From Pseudomonadota bacterium (GTDB lineage: Bacteria; Pseudomonadota; Gammaproteobacteria; Steroidobacterales; Steroidobacteraceae): 53,123 nucleotides of DNA. A program made the position numbers and the translations under genes. Positions 1-9,000 of this stretch are shown in pieces. The stretch's first letter is position 1, and each line of letters starts with the position of its first letter. The notes beneath the pieces are model-generated. The model saw nothing but the letters and a program-made list of their open reading frames with translations. It searched no databases and was not told the DNA's origin. The DNA lies in assembly GCA_025356815.1 (NCBI GenBank), contig JANXQL010000069.1, positions 1 to 53,123 of the forward strand, written 5' to 3'.

Positions 1-1437
1 CGCACCGTGATGCCGGGAGTCATCGATTCGCATGCGCACAGCTATCAGCTCGGCCAGGATCGTCGCAAAGCCGTTCTGAATGGCACGCGGACGGTGGATG
101 AGATGGTAGCCAGGCTCAAGGCCTACTATCCGCATCCCGCGCCTGGCGAGTGGCTGGTCGGCGCAGGCTGGGACGAAGGCATGTGGGCATCGCTCGGGTA
201 TCCCGATCGTGCGGCACTGGATAGGGCATTTCCGCACAACCCGGTGCGGCTGGAATCCCTGCACGGGTTTGCGGGGTTCTATAACGAGCGTGCGCTGGAG
301 ATTGCAGGCATCAACGCGGCCACCCCCAATCCAGCCGTGGGGCAGATTCTTCGCCGAACAGACGGCCAACCCACGGGCGTCTTGCTCACCCTCGCGCAGC
401 AGCTCGTCAATGGGCGCGTCCCCGGGGAAACAGTCGCGGAAATGAAGAAGAACATCATTACCGGGCTTACCGCGTTGGCGCAGGTGGGCGTGACATCAGT
501 CCATGAGGCGGGAATTCCGCGAGAGCGGGTCGCGGCCTTCCGTGAGCTGGCAGCGGCAGGACAGTTACCGATTCGCGTCTACGGAATGCTGGACGGCAAC
601 GATGCGGAACTCATGAAGGAGTGGTTCGCACGCGGGCCGCTCATCGATCCGCAGGCATGGTTGACGATTCGCGCGGTTAAGATCTACTACGACGGCTCGC
701 TCGGCTCCCGCACGGCGCTGCTTGCCCAACCGTATTCCGACCAACCGGAGGCGGCCAACATGACCGAGCGCATTGCGCCGGCCCTGGTGGCCTCGCTCGC
801 GGCGCGCGGGCTTGCGCACGGGTTTCAATTGGCCACTCATGCCATCGGGGACGAAGGCAACAATCGCATCCTCAACATCTACGGCACTGCACTTGCTGCA
901 CACCCGACTGCCGATCATCGCTGGCGGATCGAACATGCGCAGGTGGTGTTGCCGGACTACTACGCCCGCGCCGCCACGCTCGGCGTGATATCCAGCATGC
1001 AATCCAGCCATGCGGTGGGCGACAGCAAGTGGGCAGAAGAGCGCCTGGGCCCGACGCGGATCAAGTACGCCTACGCATGGCGGCGGGTACTCGACGCAGG
1101 TGGACACCTGCTCATCAATTCCGATCTTCCGGGAGAGCCCTGGGAGCCGATGCAGACGCTCTATTTCGCGGTGACTCGAAAACCGCTGGCGGGAGGCACG
1201 GCCGTCGGCTGGTACACCGACCAGGCGCTCAGCGCCGATGAGGCAATCAGCGCGATGACGCTGGCGGGCGCCCATGCCGCGTTCCAGGAACAGCAGCTGG
1301 GCTCACTTACCCCCGGGAAGTTCGCGGATTTCATCGAACTGGACCGCGATCCCCGCAAGCTACCGCCGGATGAGCTGAAGTCGATTAGGGTGCTGCGCAC
1401 CTGGATAGCGGGCAAGATCGTCAAACTGGATCAGTAG
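1..1437 (+). CDS. YtcJ-like amidohydrolase, 5' end cut by the window
   Basis: This is a metal-dependent hydrolase of the amidohydrolase-3 (YtcJ-like) group, which act on amide or ester bonds of small molecules; the substrate is unknown. The frame is open from the first base, and the visible start reads RTVMPGVIDSHAH. That is the first metal-binding strand, normally 60 to 70 residues into the protein, so the true N-terminus lies outside the window. The GTG at 7 is not a convincing start. Later motifs are HAIGDEGN, EHAQ and the usual C-terminal KFADFIELDRDP segment before the small beta domain. About 476 residues are visible. It stands alone, with more than 400 bases of non-coding sequence after the TAG stop. 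The family call is firm; specificity is not. Confidence 0.88.
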   Translation, partial: RTVMPGVIDSHAHSYQLGQDRRKAVLNGTRTVDEMVARLKAYYPHPAPGEWLVGAGWDEGMWASLGYPDRAALDRAFPHNPVRLESLHGFAGFYNERALEIAGINAATPNPAVGQILRRTDGQPTGVLLTLAQQLVNGRVPGETVAEMKKNIITGLTALAQVGVTSVHEAGIPRERVAAFRELAAAGQLPIRVYGMLDGNDAELMKEWFARGPLIDPQAWLTIRAVKIYYDGSLGSRTALLAQPYSDQPEAANMTERIAPALVASLAARGLAHGFQLATHAIGDEGNNRILNIYGTALAAHPTADHRWRIEHAQVVLPDYYARAATLGVISSMQSSHAVGDSKWAEERLGPTRIKYAYAWRRVLDAGGHLLINSDLPGEPWEPMQTLYFAVTRKPLAGGTAVGWYTDQALSADEAISAMTLAGAHAAFQEQQLGSLTPGKFADFIELDRDPRKLPPDELKSIRVLRTWIAGKIVKLDQ

Positions 1438-1859
1438 CTCCGGGTCGGCTCACCGGCGCGCCGCGAGCGCCGCCAATAGGACAGCAGGAATCGCGATACG
1501 CGCCCCGCGGGTTCGGGATATCGAGGACTAGCGGCCACTGTTCCGCATACTTGCCCGCGGCGCGGTGAGTGACGATGATTTCGTTCTTGGAAAGATTCGT
1601 ATGGAGCCGACGTTCCCCCGCTTTCAGTAGCGTAGGGCTTTAGAGTCTTCCGGTACTGAGACGTCGCCCGGGCTTCTGGCCGGAGGGTGCGGCGGACTCA
1701 ACGCACTGTTTCGCGATCCTCTGCTAAGCGGCAGCGATTTCGCGGGCAGCTACGGCCGGTATGGGCCGGGTGAGGCCTGTCGCCCGTCTGGGAATCGGCC
1801 ATTGGCCCGCCGGCGCGCGAAGTTCAGCCTGAACGGCGACAATTCGGTCGCCGAATGCC
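1438..1859. other. Non-coding gap after the amidohydrolase
   Basis: No convincing gene is seen on either strand across these 422 bases. The only clear structure is the hairpin at 1834-1853, described separately, next to the end of the antitoxin gene. Confidence 0.5.
1834..1853 (-). terminator. Hairpin after the HigBA-like operon
   Basis: Perfect 7-bp arms CGGCGAC and GTCGCCG surround a 6-base loop, beginning 6 bases past the antitoxin stop on the minus strand. There is no run of T after it, so it may be a weak or factor-assisted terminator, or an mRNA-protecting hairpin. Confidence 0.4.
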
Positions 1860-2132
1860 TCAGGCCGCGAGCTTCAATTTCGGATTGAGGCCGGCCTTAG
1901 CAGCGAGGCGCACGAGGAGATCGAGGCTGAATGAGCTGATCTTGCCGCGCTTCAGATCCGACACCCGCGCCTGAGTGACCCCGAGGATCTTCGCCGCCTG
2001 GGTCTGGGTCAGACCTGACTCCGCCAACCAGGCTCCGATGCCTTCGAGCAGAAGCGAGCGCATTTCCATCTCGGCGGCCTGATCCTCCGGATAGAGGTCC
2101 TGCCAGACGCTACGAACCTTCTTCTTAGCCAT
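1860..2132 (-). CDS. higA: HigA-like antitoxin, XRE-family HTH
   Basis: This 90-residue protein has a Cro/CI-type helix-turn-helix at about residues 41-62 (LTQTQAAKILGVTQARVSDL). It matches the HTH antitoxins that pair with Gp49/HigB-type toxins. The expected role is to bind and neutralise the toxin encoded just upstream and, through the HTH, to repress the shared promoter. The start at 2132 is supported by an AGGAAGG-like ribosome site about 6 bases upstream. It overlaps the end of the toxin gene by 8 bp, so the two are translationally coupled. The order toxin then antitoxin is typical of higBA and opposite to most other modules. Activity is inferred from family and layout. Confidence 0.85.
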   Translation of the reverse strand: MAKKKVRSVWQDLYPEDQAAEMEMRSLLLEGIGAWLAESGLTQTQAAKILGVTQARVSDLKRGKISSFSLDLLVRLAAKAGLNPKLKLAA

Positions 2133-2475
2133 GAGGAGCCTTCCTCGGGAGCCCGTTAAGGCGTTGTCGTGCGAGTTCGATATCTCGCTGGGTCGTCTTC
2201 TGACTCGTCTTCCGAAAGCAGTGCAGCACGTAGACAGCCTCCGGGCGGGTCGCGAGGTAGATCGTGCGGAACGCGCCGGACGCGTCCTTTACGCGGATTT
2301 CCCTGACCCCGGCTCCGACCGACGGCATCGGCTTCCAATCATCTGGTTCGAGGCCGCATTGGACTCGGAAGAGCTGGTGACCAAGGTCGTCGATCGCGGT
2401 CGTCGGTAGCGCCTTCAGATCCGCCTTGGAGCTTCCAACCCAGACGACGGACTTCATGACGGGAGGGTAGAGCAT
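2125..2475 (-). CDS. higB: HigB/RelE-like toxin (phage Gp49-like family)
   Basis: This is a small basic protein of the Gp49-like/HigB group (PF05973), toxins of the RelE fold that cleave mRNA on the ribosome. Recognisable features are the central VREIRVKDASGAFRTIYLA strand pair and the C-terminal VLHCFRKTSQKT segment with basic residues, followed by DIELARQRL. The longest reading starts at 2475 (MLYPPVMKSVV); a start at Met-7 (2457, MKSVVW) gives 110 residues and agrees better with family length. Neither start has a strong ribosome site. The gene is first in a two-gene operon with the HTH antitoxin. The family call is strong; toxicity itself is not shown by sequence. Confidence 0.83.
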   Translation of the reverse strand: MLYPPVMKSVVWVGSSKADLKALPTTAIDDLGHQLFRVQCGLEPDDWKPMPSVGAGVREIRVKDASGAFRTIYLATRPEAVYVLHCFRKTSQKTTQRDIELARQRLNGLPRKAPHG

Positions 2476-2485
2476 CGACGCGAAC

Positions 2486-2522
2486 TATGCAAGATATAGC
2501 ATAAACAGAATCTGATCATCAA
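2486..2522 (-). promoter_or_regulatory. Promoter and palindromic operator of the HigBA-like operon
   Basis: Read on the minus strand there is TTGATG (2517-2522), an 18-bp spacer and TATATC (2493-2498). The inverted repeat TATGC-N8-GCATA (2486-2503) sits on the -10 element, 10 to 30 bases before the toxin start. This is the position expected of an autoregulatory site for the HTH antitoxin. It is much more AT-rich than the flanks. Confidence 0.6.
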
Positions 2523-3011
2523 TCTGTTTGGGATGGACGGCGGGATAGCGCGGTATCCACTCGTGCGACTCTCGCCTCACTGCTCGCCCGGCGTGATCGC
2601 GCGACAAACCAAAGGATTCGAGCAGCACCCCCGCGTGGCGGCACAAGCGACCCGAGGGGACGACAGCGTTGATCGGCATCGGCGCCGGCGGCAGGACTTA
2701 CACCTCGGGTATCAGGTCACCCGATCAATGACCGGTATCCGGGATTCCAAACAGCGTGGTGGACTTCCGCTTTGGGCCGAACCCGGACCTCACCACAGCC
2801 GAGCGGGCTTGGGCGTGGGTCGTACGAACCGCGCGGCGCCTCGACACGCGCCGCCCGGTCCCGGCCCCGCGCAAGCTTCGCAATGTAGGCGAGTTGCGGG
2901 CGAACTAGCGTCGGCGGGCAGCCGGCGTCCTGTCTCAATGTCGTCACCGACACAGGAGTGTCCGTCAGCGCGGCGACCGGCGGCCGGCGCGTTGCGGTCA
3001 TCGGCGCTCTC
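2523..3011. other. Non-coding gap between the toxin operon and the MBL-fold gene
   Basis: No gene with recognisable similarity is seen. One short reading on the plus strand (2756-2908, starting GTG GTG GAC) looks codon-like but has no ribosome site and no known family. It may be the remnant of a decayed gene. Confidence 0.4.
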
Positions 3012-3983
3012 TCAGCGACTCATCCAGGGATACTTCGCGTATAGCGTCATGCGCGCATTCACCGGCAGTTGGCGGGGATAAAGCCCGCCGACCGTCGGCC
3101 CTGCGCTGGCCGCCGCGAGCGTCAGCGCCCTGCCAAGGTCAATCACGTCCGACCGCGCCAGATGCGGCACCTCAACCATCGGCGCCCGCTCGCAGCCGTG
3201 GGCGCCATAGACGGCCGTCGCCGGGCCCAGCCGACCCGCCAGGCGCTGGGCGCTCGCGGCGTAGACCGCAAGGTCCGCACCGGGCAGGAACGCGTAGATT
3301 TCAGACGGATAGATGAAGTCGCCCGCAAACAGCCGGTCTGCTGCGCGATCGGCGAGCACCACCGAGTCGGGCGTGTGGCCCGGCATGCCGAGCATCGTGA
3401 GCGTGCGCCCGCCAAGGTCGATCCCCTCCCCCGGCGCGATCCAGCGGGTGACCGCGAACTCGGGCGGCTCGCTGCCCTCCACGAAGCCGAGGTGCTGATA
3501 CCGGCCGAGGCGGATCCGCCCATTGCGCGCCTGCGCGCGCAGCAGCGGCAGGTCCGGTAGCGCGACCTGCGCGAAGCGCGCGAGGTTGCCGACATGGTCG
3601 AAGTGCAGGTGCGACGGCAGGGCCAGCACCGGCAGCGCAGTCAGGCTGCGCACCACCGGCCTGATGTCGCGCACGCCGGGACCGGTATCGAACAGGAGCG
3701 CGCGCTCGGTGCCGACGATCAGGTAGCTGAAGTTGCATTGCCCGTAGCGCGGTTCGCCGATCGCCCATGCGCCCTCACTCAGCTCCGCGACGACGTAGTA
3801 GTCGTCCACCCAGCGCAGCGCCGGACCGAGCTGCGGCTCGAAGTCCGCCATGACCGGCCGGCCCGCGCGCAGCGCCCAGCGCCACGCCGCGACCTCCGGC
3901 ATGCGCCATGCGACCATCATTGCCAGCGCCGCCAGGATGGCGGCGGACCCGGCCAGCCATCGAACTGACATTAGCCGGCGCAT
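3012..3983 (-). CDS. Membrane-anchored metallo-beta-lactamase-fold hydrolase
   Basis: This 323-residue protein has an N-terminal signal anchor (about residues 8-28) followed by an MBL-fold domain. The metal ligands are visible: HLHFDH at 125-130, His-203 in MPGHTPDS, Asp-222 in AGDFIY, and a final His in YGAHGCE. It is expected to be a periplasmic or membrane-attached zinc hydrolase; the substrate cannot be read. The start at 3983 has an AGG about 6 bases upstream and overlaps the preceding gene by 13 bp. Met-5 at 3971 forms a TAATG stop-start junction and is an equally good alternative. It is the last gene of a three-gene overlapping unit with a YbdK-like ligase and an N-formylglutamate amidohydrolase-like enzyme, which suggests a shared small-molecule pathway. 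Confidence 0.85.
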   Translation of the reverse strand: MRRLMSVRWLAGSAAILAALAMMVAWRMPEVAAWRWALRAGRPVMADFEPQLGPALRWVDDYYVVAELSEGAWAIGEPRYGQCNFSYLIVGTERALLFDTGPGVRDIRPVVRSLTALPVLALPSHLHFDHVGNLARFAQVALPDLPLLRAQARNGRIRLGRYQHLGFVEGSEPPEFAVTRWIAPGEGIDLGGRTLTMLGMPGHTPDSVVLADRAADRLFAGDFIYPSEIYAFLPGADLAVYAASAQRLAGRLGPATAVYGAHGCERAPMVEVPHLARSDVIDLGRALTLAAASAGPTVGGLYPRQLPVNARMTLYAKYPWMSR

Positions 3984-5137
3984 GGCGCGCCTGCGACATC
4001 AAGCCCGCGGACGGTGTCCGTGACCAGCCAGTCGACGACCGCGACCAGCGCCTCGTGCTCGCTCGCGCCGTCGGCAAGCGCCGCCGCATGCACCGCGAGC
4101 TGGCGGTGGGCGCTCGTGCCACGCGCGAGGATCACTCGGGCATGCTCGACCTCGGCGAGGCAGCCCAGCGCCGCCGCGTCCTCACGGACCAGTTCGATCA
4201 GCTCTTCCAGCAGCAGCGCGAACGGCACCAGTTCGCCACGACCGAGGTCGAGCAGCCCCGCGTCGGCGCCATAGCGCGCCGCGCGCCAGCGATTCTCGTT
4301 GATCAGCAGGTCGGCGTAGTGGCGCCACTGCTGGTTGCGGCGGCGCATGCGCCACAGGCAGCGCAACAGCGACTGCACCAGCGCCGCGAGGCAGGCGGAA
4401 TCCTCGAGGCTCGTGCAGCAGTCCATGATCCGGATCTCGAGCGTGGGATAGCGCCAGCTCGGGCGGATGTCCCACCAGATCTTCGAGGTGTCCTGGATCA
4501 GCCCGGTACGGATCAGCGTGTCGATGTGCCGCTGGTACTCGCCCCAGCTGGAGTAACGGTCCGGCAGCCCAGTGCGCGGCAGTGCGCTGAACACCGTCAG
4601 GCGAAAGGACTTGAAGCCCGTCAGTTCCCCCTCCCAGAACGGCGACGACGACGACAGTGCCAGCAGGTGCGGCAGGAAGTAGGACAGCTGGTTCATCAGG
4701 TCGATGCGCGTCTCGTTGTCGTCGATGCCGACGTGGACGTGCATGCCGCAGATCAGCATCCGTCGCGCCGCGGCCTGCATCTCCTCGGCAAGCGCAAGGT
4801 AGCGATCCTTGTCGGTCCGCATCTGGCGCACGACATGCGCGAACGGGTGGGTCGAGGCGGCCACCGGCGCAAGTCCGTGGCGCTGGCCGACCCTCGCCAC
4901 CGTGCGACGCAGCCGGCCAAGGTCTGCGACCGCCTCGGCGACGGTGTGACAGGCAATCGTGCCGACCTCGATCTGCGAGCGCAGGAACTCGTGGCTGATC
5001 TGTCCGCCGCCCTCGGCGTGGCACTGCTCGACGAAGCTCGGCGACGGGTCCGCATCGAGATCGCGAGTACCGGTATCGACCAGCAGGTACTCCTCCTCGA
5101 TGCCGATCGTGAAGGATGGCGTGTCAGCGATGGGCAC
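3971..5137 (-). CDS. YbdK-like carboxylate-amine ligase (GCS2 family)
   Basis: This protein of about 388 residues belongs to the GCS2 family (PF04107), the glutamate-cysteine ligase-like group typified by E. coli YbdK. The fold joins a carboxylate to an amine with ATP. Signature segments are TIGIEEEYLLVD near residue 10, LICGMHVHVGI in the middle, and WWDIRPSWRYPTLEIRIMDC later. The frame is open further upstream, but the domain begins only at residue 10 of a GTG start at 5137, which has GAGGG about 5 bases upstream; I chose that start. It overlaps the end of the N-formylglutamate amidohydrolase-like gene by 14 bp and the MBL-fold gene by 13 bp, so the three are very probably one transcript. 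The physiological substrate is unknown; YbdK itself shows only weak ligase activity. Confidence 0.88.
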   Translation of the reverse strand: MPIADTPSFTIGIEEEYLLVDTGTRDLDADPSPSFVEQCHAEGGGQISHEFLRSQIEVGTIACHTVAEAVADLGRLRRTVARVGQRHGLAPVAASTHPFAHVVRQMRTDKDRYLALAEEMQAAARRMLICGMHVHVGIDDNETRIDLMNQLSYFLPHLLALSSSSPFWEGELTGFKSFRLTVFSALPRTGLPDRYSSWGEYQRHIDTLIRTGLIQDTSKIWWDIRPSWRYPTLEIRIMDCCTSLEDSACLAALVQSLLRCLWRMRRRNQQWRHYADLLINENRWRAARYGADAGLLDLGRGELVPFALLLEELIELVREDAAALGCLAEVEHARVILARGTSAHRQLAVHAAALADGASEHEALVAVVDWLVTDTVRGLDVAGAPCAG

Positions 5138-5981
5138 CTGCCCTCGGCAGCCGCAGGCGGACGGCAGGATCGACGAGCACCGTTTCGAACGCGGCGGCCA
5201 GCCGCAGGCTCCACTCGGCGATGCCGCTGGGCGTGAGCAGCAGGTCCTGGCGGATCTCGAGGCAGAGGGCCGGCAGGCCGACGCGCCCGGCGTGGCGCCA
5301 GACGGTGTAGTCGCCGGGGAATCGCCCGGAGTACGGCTGGTTGTCGCCGATGACGAGCCCCGGCTCGCGACGCAACTCCGCCAGCAGCGGCCGGGCGATC
5401 CGGTCGTCCTCGTCCCACAGCACGCCGGCGTGCCAGGGGCGCGCGCGCGGCCCGTAGACGGGTGTGAAGCTGTGGATCGCAAGCAGCACCGGCACCTCGC
5501 CCCCGGCCTCGATGCGCGCCAGCTGTGCGGCGATCATCGCGTGATAGGGCTCGTAGCAGGCGCGTGCCCGGCGCTCGCGCCCGGCCGCGTCGAGGCCCTC
5601 GTTGCCGGTGATGCGGTGACCGTCGCCGTTGAGCGTGAAGGCGGTCGCGTCCTCGAGGCGGCGATTGCAGTCCACCACCAGGCGCGAGTAGCCGGCCAGC
5701 ACCGCCGGCGCGTCCAGTCGAGTGGCGAGTCGTCGCGCAAGGTCCGCCGCGCCGATGTCGTAGGCAATGTGGCGCCAGGTCGCCTCCACGGGCAGCCCCA
5801 GTCGACCCAGCGAGGCGGGAATCGCGCGGCTGGCGTGATCGCAGACCAGGAGCCACGGCCGTCGGCCGCCCGGATGGTGCAGCGTGACCGGCGGCGGATC
5901 AGAGGATCCGAGCAACCCCACCGCAACTCGCTCGCGGGCCATGGCGTCGGACGGCGGTGATTTCGACTCGGACACGGGCAC
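5124..5981 (-). CDS. N-formylglutamate amidohydrolase family protein
   Basis: This 285-residue protein matches the FGase family (PF05013), zinc enzymes that hydrolyse N-formylglutamate or related N-acyl amino acids. Visible landmarks are LLVCDHASRAIP with the first metal His, YDIGAADLARRL, the RLVVDCNR strand, LLAIHSFTPVY with a second His, and LCLEIRQDLL near the end. No histidine-degradation genes are nearby, so a true hut role is unlikely. It opens an overlapping unit with a GCS2 ligase and an MBL-fold hydrolase. The start is uncertain: GTG at 5981 or the in-frame ATG at 5942 (MARERV); neither has a clear ribosome site. Confidence 0.87.
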   Translation of the reverse strand: MPVSESKSPPSDAMARERVAVGLLGSSDPPPVTLHHPGGRRPWLLVCDHASRAIPASLGRLGLPVEATWRHIAYDIGAADLARRLATRLDAPAVLAGYSRLVVDCNRRLEDATAFTLNGDGHRITGNEGLDAAGRERRARACYEPYHAMIAAQLARIEAGGEVPVLLAIHSFTPVYGPRARPWHAGVLWDEDDRIARPLLAELRREPGLVIGDNQPYSGRFPGDYTVWRHAGRVGLPALCLEIRQDLLLTPSGIAEWSLRLAAAFETVLVDPAVRLRLPRAGAHR

Positions 5982-6038
5982 CGGAGAGTGGCAAGCGCCG
6001 TCGCATTCTAGACGAGCACGCCGCGCCGTGCCGGGGGG

Positions 6039-9000
6039 TCAGCGCAGCGCCTCGGCCAGACTCGACAGCGGCGCCGGGCTTGCGATCAGGAATCCCTGCG
6101 CGTAGTCGACGCCGATGCTCGCCAGTGCCGCCAGCGCCGCCGGGTCTTCGACCCTCTCGGCGATCGTGCGGATGCCCATCGCCCGGGCCACCTGGCAGAT
6201 CGCCTCGACCATGCTGCGATCGACGGGATCCTTGTGGACGTTCTCGACGAACTGGCCGTCGATCTTGAGGAACTCCACCGGCAGCGTCTTCAGGTAGGTA
6301 AACGACGACAGGCCGGAGCCGAAATCGTCGAGCGCAAAGCGCACGCCACGATCCTTCAGCTCGCGCATGAAGTAGACGACGTTCGAGAGGGAGGCGATCG
6401 CCGCCGTCTCGGATATATCGAAGCACAGGGAACCCGGGCAGATCTCGACCGCAGACAGCTCTCCGAGGATGAACTCCAGGAAGCCAGGGTCGGCCAGCGT
6501 CGTCGCCGACAGGTTGACCGCGAAGCTCGCATGCTCGCCGACCTGTCCGGGGCCGAGCACGTGGCCCAGCACCTGGCGCACCACCCAGCGGTCGATGGCC
6601 GGCATCATGTTGTAGCGCTCGGCCGCAGGGATGAACTCGATCGGCTGCACCAGCGCCCCCTGCTCGTCGCGCATGCGCAGCATCAGCTCGAAGTGCTTGC
6701 GCGGGTCGCCATTGACTCCGATCGGGACGATCCGCTGGAAGTGGATCTCCAGCCGCTCGGTGTCAAGGGCACGCTGCAGGCGCGAAACCCACTGCATCTC
6801 CTTGTGGCGCGCCGGCACGTTGTCGGACTCGTAGACGTGCACGCGATTGCGGCCACCGTCCTTGGCCGCGTAGCAGGCGACATCCACCGCCGACATGACC
6901 GCCGCGACCGAGTCGCTCGTGCGATCGATCCCGACGATGCCGATCGAGGCGCCGATCTGCAGCTGCTGGCCGTCCCACTCGTAGCGGAACTCGTGAATGG
7001 CCTGGCGCAGGCCTTCGGCGATCTTCATCGCCTGGTCGCGCGCGCAGTCCTGCAGCAGAATGCCGAACTCGTCGCCGCCGAGGCGCGCCAGCGTGTCGGT
7101 GCCCCGCACCCGGGTCTGCAGCAGCGTCGTGACCTGCTTGAGCAGGCGGTCGCCGGCTGGATGGCCGCAGGTGTCGTTGACGACCTTGAACTGATCGAGG
7201 TCCACGTAGACGAGCGCATGCTCGATCGGGGTCTCGGTACGGGTCTCGGCAAGCGCCGCGTGCAGGCGGTGCTCGAACTCGCGCCGGTTGAGCAGCCCCG
7301 TGAGCGCGTCGTGGGTCGCCTGGTAGGACAGCGCGCGGCGCAGCCGCCGCTCGCGGCTGACGTCGCGGAACACGACGACCGTGCCGAGCAGCCGACCCGT
7401 CCGGTCGCGGATCGGGGCGGCGGAATTCTGGATGGCGATCTCGCGACCGGCGCGGTCGAGCATGGTCGCCTGGTCGTTGCCGACGATCACCTGGTCTTCC
7501 TTGAGGCAGCGGATCACGACGCTGTCCTGGTCGTCGCGGCCGGCCTCGTCGACCACGCGCAGCACGATGTCGACCGGCTGGCCGCGGGCGGTATCGAGCG
7601 GCCAGCCGGTCAGCCGCTCGGCAACGGGGTTGAGGTAGTCGATCAGTCCCTCGGCGTCGGTGGTGATCACCGCATCGCCGATCGACTGCAGGGTCACCTG
7701 CGCCCGCTCCTTCTCGGCATGTACCGCGATCTCCGCGCGGCGCCGCTCGGTGATGTCCCAGAGCGTGCCCTCGAAGCCGGCCACGTTGCCGGCGGAGTCA
7801 CGCACCAGGCGGGCGTTCTCGACGACCGTCAGGACCTCGCCGTCCGGACGACGCAGTTCGTATTCGGCGTTGCGCAGCTCACCCTCGAGCCGCAGCGTCG
7901 CGTGGATGCGTGCGTGCGTCGCCGCATCGACGTACAGCGCAGCGGTCGTCGGCAGCGCCATGAGCTCGGTGGCGCTGGCGTAGCCCAGCATGCGTACCAG
8001 CGCGGGATTGGCCGCCTTGAGCCGGCCGTCCGGGTCGCTCTGGTAGACGCCCTCGACCACGTGCTCGACCAGGCCACGAAAGCGTGCCTCGCTCAGGCGC
8101 AGGGCCGCCTCCGCCCGGCGCCGTTCGATGGCGATGCCGGCCAGCTGTGTCATCCGCGCCATGAGTTCGGCCTCGCGGCCACCGGGTGAGCCGCTGTGGG
8201 TCAGGTAGACCGCAAGCGTGCCAATGATGGTGCCATCGGAGGCGAGGATCGGGTTGGACCAGCAGGCCTTGAAGCCTGCACGCAGCACGGCCTCGCGGCG
8301 GTACTCCCAGAACGGGTCGGCCTCGACATCGGCGACGATCACCTGCCGCGACAGGTAGACGGCCGCGGCACACGAACCGTAGCGCAGGCCCACCGGCACC
8401 GCATCCAACGCCGCGCAGAACTCGCGTGGCAGGTGGCTTGCGACCGCGTGGCGCAGCAGTCCGTCCTCCTCCAGCAGGCGGATCGCACAGCGATTCCCCG
8501 GATGCATCTTCTCGACGACGTCGCTGATCGCCTCGAGCGCGGACTCGAGCGACCCGTTAGAGGCCAGCCGCTCGAGCACGCGCCGCTCGCCGCTGGCATA
8601 CGCCTCCGCGCGCTTGCGCTCGGCGATGTCGGTGATCGAACCGCGTACCAGCCTGCGGCCGGCGCTGGGCAGGCCGGCGAGGCGGACCTCGCACAGCAGC
8701 TCGTTGCCATTGGCGTCCAGATGAATCCACTCGAACACCGGCGTCTCGCCGGCCAGCGCTCGCGCGATGTGGCCACGCGCGACCCCGAAGGACTGCGTGC
8801 CGTCCGCCTGCAGCGCAGGACTGATCTGCTCGGGACCGGCCGACAGCAATGCCTGGCGGTCCATCCTGAAGTAGCGCTGCGCGTGGTCATTGCAGTCGAC
8901 GAAGCGACCGCGATCGACGTCCAGCACCACGATCGCCTCGGGCGCATTCTCGACCAGCAGCCGGTAACGGGCCTCGCTCTCGCGGGTGGCCGCCTCGGCC

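Noticed and set aside
2756-2908. Short plus-strand peptide starting at a double GTG (VVDFRFGPNPDLTTAERAW)
   Set aside because: It looks codon-like but has no ribosome site or known family and is bounded by stops; perhaps a gene remnant, not enough to call.
2533-3081. 182-codon plus-strand frame, with a 94-codon minus-strand frame at 2717-3001
   Set aside because: No family resemblance, no ribosome site, and low-complexity residue make-up typical of GC-rich non-coding DNA.
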